From NCBI GenBank assembly GCA_016744275.1, contig JADGEP010000136.1, forward strand, positions 1 through 9,348: a stretch of 9,348 bases of DNA, given 5' to 3'. This DNA is from Candidatus Krumholzibacteriia bacterium. Its GTDB lineage: Bacteria; Krumholzibacteriota; Krumholzibacteriia; LZORAL124-64-63. The first letter of the stretch is position 1. Every line of letters begins with the position of its first letter. This document shows, in pieces, positions 6,974 to 9,348 of this stretch. The notes under the pieces are model-generated. The model did no database searches and had not been told where the DNA came from. It saw only the letters and a list, made by a program, of their open reading frames with translations. The position numbers were made by a program, and so were the translations under genes.

Positions 6974-8055
6974 CGATCCCTCCTTCGCCAAGCGTCAGGA
7001 CTCTTTTTTCGCGCCAGAGGCGACAGGTCGATGGAAATGTGGTGAATTGTGCCGAACGTCCCCAGATCACTGAAAGCGTAGTCGACTTTCACCAGCATTT
7101 GTTTCCGTTTGAGCTGCAGGCCAAAGCCCGCGGCGAAGCCCCCTTCGGCGCGACTGGTTTCAAAACCCGTGCGCAAGAAGAGCATCTTGCCGAGGCTCAA
7201 TTCAGAGCCCATCCGGAAGCTCTCTTTATAGTCAGACGGATGGGCAAAATCGAAAGAAGTCACGAGGCCCATTTTTTGACTCAGATGCCAGGTGCGAGCC
7301 GCGCCAAAGGTCCCAACGGTCGGGGCGGCAAAACTCTGAAAATCATTGGCCGCGACATAACCGTCTGACAACGGTGTTGGAGTTCCGCCCGGTGTCATGT
7401 CGTTGCCAAAGTTGCGGACCGAGAACCCGATCCGGGTATCTCCGAGGCCGACGTAGTACAAGATGCCCAGGTCAGCAAAAACCGCCCTGGTCTGGAACTC
7501 ATCCAGGTTTTCCTGGAAATATTTGATTGAGCCACCCACGGAGAAACGATCCGTCATTGCCCGGGCCAAACTGGCCCCGACAAAGAACTGGTTCGCATCA
7601 AAATACTGACCAGTTCCTTCCTGATGCAGTTCATCCGTACGCAGGATATCACCCGAGCGCAGCACGCCCATCATCAACCCAAAACCGAAGTTCTGGCCCC
7701 GGCGGTGAAAACTCATGTTGTCCAGTACAATGCCGGCAGTGTATTCGGTGTGGCCAAAAAAGAAGTTCTGACGGCCCGGCGTGCGCATGATGCCCGCCGG
7801 ATTCCAGAACAAGGTTGAGCCATCGTTGGCCAAGGCTGAGTACGCCTTGCCCATGGCCACGGCGCGGGCCCCCACCGGAATGCGCAGGAACTGGGCCCCG
7901 GCGGTGCCGACGTTCTCTTCACCAAACAACCGGATGAACTCAACACCCTGGGCTGGCACAGCCATCAGGATGGCCGCCAGCAATGCCAGCAGACCGAGCT
8001 TCAGTCCAGGACTCCGCGGCGTGCGCGAATTGAAAGTGTGACCTTGCTTTACCAT
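6970..8055 (-). CDS. PorV/PorQ-family outer-membrane protein
   Basis: A 361-residue barrel of the PorV/PorQ (UPF0164-related, FadL-like) type. Residues 1-37 are a Sec signal peptide (basic N-terminus, then LKLGLLALLAAILMAVPAQG). The family hallmark follows at about 50-90: GTAGAQFLRIPVGARAVAMG, then SALANDGSTLFWNPAGI. The rest alternates beta strands (FGFGLMMGV, FSVGGSIKYF, DTRIGFSVRNFG, FLRTGFETS, MLVKVDYAF). PorV in Bacteroidota serves the type IX secretion system, but many homologues sit beside TonB receptors without that role. After the last strand there is a short basic tail (ARKKSPDAWRRRDR). ATG 8055 is preferred to the GTG at 8073 because it gives a compact signal peptide and overlaps the receptor stop in ATGGTAA; its G-rich ribosome site is weak. 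It overlaps the downstream lipoprotein gene by four bases. Confidence 0.88.
   Translation of the reverse strand: MVKQGHTFNSRTPRSPGLKLGLLALLAAILMAVPAQGVEFIRLFGEENVGTAGAQFLRIPVGARAVAMGKAYSALANDGSTLFWNPAGIMRTPGRQNFFFGHTEYTAGIVLDNMSFHRRGQNFGFGLMMGVLRSGDILRTDELHQEGTGQYFDANQFFVGASLARAMTDRFSVGGSIKYFQENLDEFQTRAVFADLGILYYVGLGDTRIGFSVRNFGNDMTPGGTPTPLSDGYVAANDFQSFAAPTVGTFGAARTWHLSQKMGLVTSFDFAHPSDYKESFRMGSELSLGKMLFLRTGFETSRAEGGFAAGFGLQLKRKQMLVKVDYAFSDLGTFGTIHHISIDLSPLARKKSPDAWRRRDR
6978..6985 (-). promoter_or_regulatory. Strong Shine-Dalgarno site of the NHL lipoprotein
   Basis: AAGGAGGG, read on the minus strand, ends four bases before the ATG at 6973. It lies inside the last codons of the PorV-family gene. 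It is the best ribosome site in the window and sets the start at 6973, at the ATGA stop/start overlap. Confidence 0.7.
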
Positions 8056-9348
8056 GAGTAGGTCACCCCCCACATGACAACCCTGGGATTTTCGATGTAG
8101 CTCGGATTGACCACGCCTTTGGCGTATTCCTCACTGTCGGTATTTCCGTCAAAGACAACGTCACCCTGCCCGTCCGCAATGATGTTCTCATTCGTCCAAC
8201 TGGGGTTGTAGTCACCCAAGCGGTAGCCTTCGCCGGTCCAGGGATTGATCCGGCGGTAATTTTTTACGTTTAGCAGGTTCCGAGCCTCAATGTAGAAGGT
8301 GATTTTCTGCCCGTCGGCGAAATGCCAAAACTTGTTCAGGCGAAGATTCACCGTTCCCTTGGTGGGTCCCAGGGCACTGTAGTTTTCGCCGCGGATGATT
8401 TTGCCACCACCAACGCCACCGGCTTCATACGCTTCGAAAGGCGTATAACGCTGGCCTGACTCGACCCGCGCCAAGACATTGACGCTCCAATTTCCAGGTG
8501 TTTGCCAACCGAAAATCTCAGGGCGATCCTTGTCAAAAACCGAAAAATCTGCATTCAGGCTCACGGTCCAGGGTTTGTCCCAAACCAACGGGCTGCGGGT
8601 CAATCCTCCCAGACTGATACCCGATTCGTTGTCGCCAAACTGAGCATCCAGGAAGGCCTGGTCGGCATCGCTATTGGTGCCGGTCGTGCGCTGCAACTCC
8701 GCGCTGGCCGAACCGCTGAGCCAGCGGATGGTGCGCTTGATGACGGTGACTTCCAGGCCGAGGCTGCGGGCCGAGTCCCCATTGAAGTAGCGCACCGGTT
8801 GGATATCCTTGGTTCCGGTATCATTGGGGTCGGGTGTCTCTTCGGCACCAATCGATGTCGGGTCCAAGCTGACCGCTTTGGCGTAGTCATAAATATCACG
8901 GTTGAAGAACGTGATGCCCATGCTCCACAGCCCACCAAATTCGTGCTGAACTCCCGTTTCGTATTCAACGGTCACCTTGGGGTCCAAGTCCGGATTACCC
9001 AGCAATTGCACGTCCGCGGCGATCTGGGCATCCAACTGCGGATACACATAAGCGAATCGAGGCCATTGGCTGAAATGCCCATAGTTGAAAAAGAACTTGT
9101 CCTGCGGCGTCACCGGGAAGCTCAAGCCCAAGCGAGGCGAGATGCGCATTTTCCAATCGTAGCCACCGAAGCCGAACGTCTTGCTATCAAATTCATCAGC
9201 CATTTCCTGGGTGATGAACAGATAATCATCCGGGTTGGACATCACCTTCTGCACTTCCTTGCCCGGTGCCCAGATGTCCGTCCTGACCCCCGCGTTGACG
9301 ATCAGGCCCTTGTACTCGATGGAGACCTGGAAAAAAGCAGCACCGGTG
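8049..9348 (-). CDS. TonB-dependent receptor, C-terminal beta-barrel part (5' truncated by window)
   Basis: The reading frame is open to the window edge and gives 432 residues; the signal peptide, TonB box and plug domain lie outside. The visible part is the C-terminal barrel of a TonB-dependent outer-membrane receptor: EYKGLIVNAGVRTDIWAP at 11-28, RISPRLGLSFPV at 68-79, LGNPDLDPKVTVEYETGVQH at 116-135, FFNRDIYDYAK at 147-157, ESGQRYTPF at 296-304, LRLNKFWHF and FYIEARNLLN at 335-360, and a terminal strand ending VTYSW, with the aromatic final residue needed for barrel assembly. These receptors import bulky or scarce ligands using TonB energy; the substrate cannot be read from sequence. An internal GTG near 9254 is not the start, because family sequence continues upstream of it. 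It is the first visible gene of the minus-strand run and overlaps the PorV-like gene by seven bases. Confidence 0.9.
   Translation of the reverse strand, partial: TGAAFFQVSIEYKGLIVNAGVRTDIWAPGKEVQKVMSNPDDYLFITQEMADEFDSKTFGFGGYDWKMRISPRLGLSFPVTPQDKFFFNYGHFSQWPRFAYVYPQLDAQIAADVQLLGNPDLDPKVTVEYETGVQHEFGGLWSMGITFFNRDIYDYAKAVSLDPTSIGAEETPDPNDTGTKDIQPVRYFNGDSARSLGLEVTVIKRTIRWLSGSASAELQRTTGTNSDADQAFLDAQFGDNESGISLGGLTRSPLVWDKPWTVSLNADFSVFDKDRPEIFGWQTPGNWSVNVLARVESGQRYTPFEAYEAGGVGGGKIIRGENYSALGPTKGTVNLRLNKFWHFADGQKITFYIEARNLLNVKNYRRINPWTGEGYRLGDYNPSWTNENIIADGQGDVVFDGNTDSEEYAKGVVNPSYIENPRVVMWGVTYSW

Noticed and set aside
6973..6991. TTG start at 6991 for the lipoprotein
   Set aside because: The AAGGAGGG site lies downstream of that TTG, and the ATG at 6973 gives a proper lipoprotein signal peptide with an ATGA overlap.
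9254..9254. GTG start for the TonB receptor at 9254
   Set aside because: The frame stays open to the window edge, and the upstream residues (FFQVSIEYKGLIVNAGVRTD) are typical receptor barrel sequence, so the gene is truncated by the window and does not start there.

Overview
The window looks like a piece of chromosome from a Gram-negative bacterium. It encodes a TonB-dependent outer-membrane receptor, a PorV/PorQ-type barrel, a further secreted barrel-like protein ending in phenylalanine, and a lipoprotein. The pairing of a PorV/PorQ-family protein with this style of TonB receptor is typical of the FCB group (Bacteroidota, Gemmatimonadota, Fibrobacterota) and neighbouring uncultured phyla. 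That placement is inference; no rRNA or other phylogenetic marker is present. I see no mobile element, CRISPR array, tRNA or rRNA, and gene density is very high, with no gap above about 100 bases.

Left part (1-2265). On the minus strand, triosephosphate isomerase (tpiA) is followed by the N-terminus of a secreted protein that looks like an M16 (insulinase-type) peptidase and runs out of the window. Diverging from tpiA across a 92-base gap is a 70-residue zinc-ribbon protein of the DUF2082 type. After it comes an unnamed secreted, probably outer-membrane beta-rich protein. A perfect 12-base inverted repeat sits just before its start codon.

Right part (9348 down to 2277, all minus strand). Seven genes follow one another with overlaps or gaps of 20 bases or less: TonB-dependent receptor (5' end outside the window), PorV/PorQ-family barrel, NHL-repeat lipoprotein, ADP-ribosylglycohydrolase-family protein, deoxynucleoside kinase, adenosine deaminase and purine nucleoside phosphorylase. 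Junctions such as ATGGTAA, ATGA and TGATG suggest translational coupling and one transcript. The last three genes are classical purine (deoxy)nucleoside salvage enzymes, and the first three are envelope proteins. The simplest reading is a locus that couples capture of an extracellular purine-containing compound at the outer membrane to intracellular salvage. No inner-membrane transporter is visible.

The most striking single detail is in the adenosine deaminase. All zinc ligands and the catalytic histidine are kept, but the catalytic glutamate of the HAGE motif reads valine (HAGV, codon GTG instead of GAG). Either this protein is an inactive or altered deaminase, or there is a one-base sequence error.
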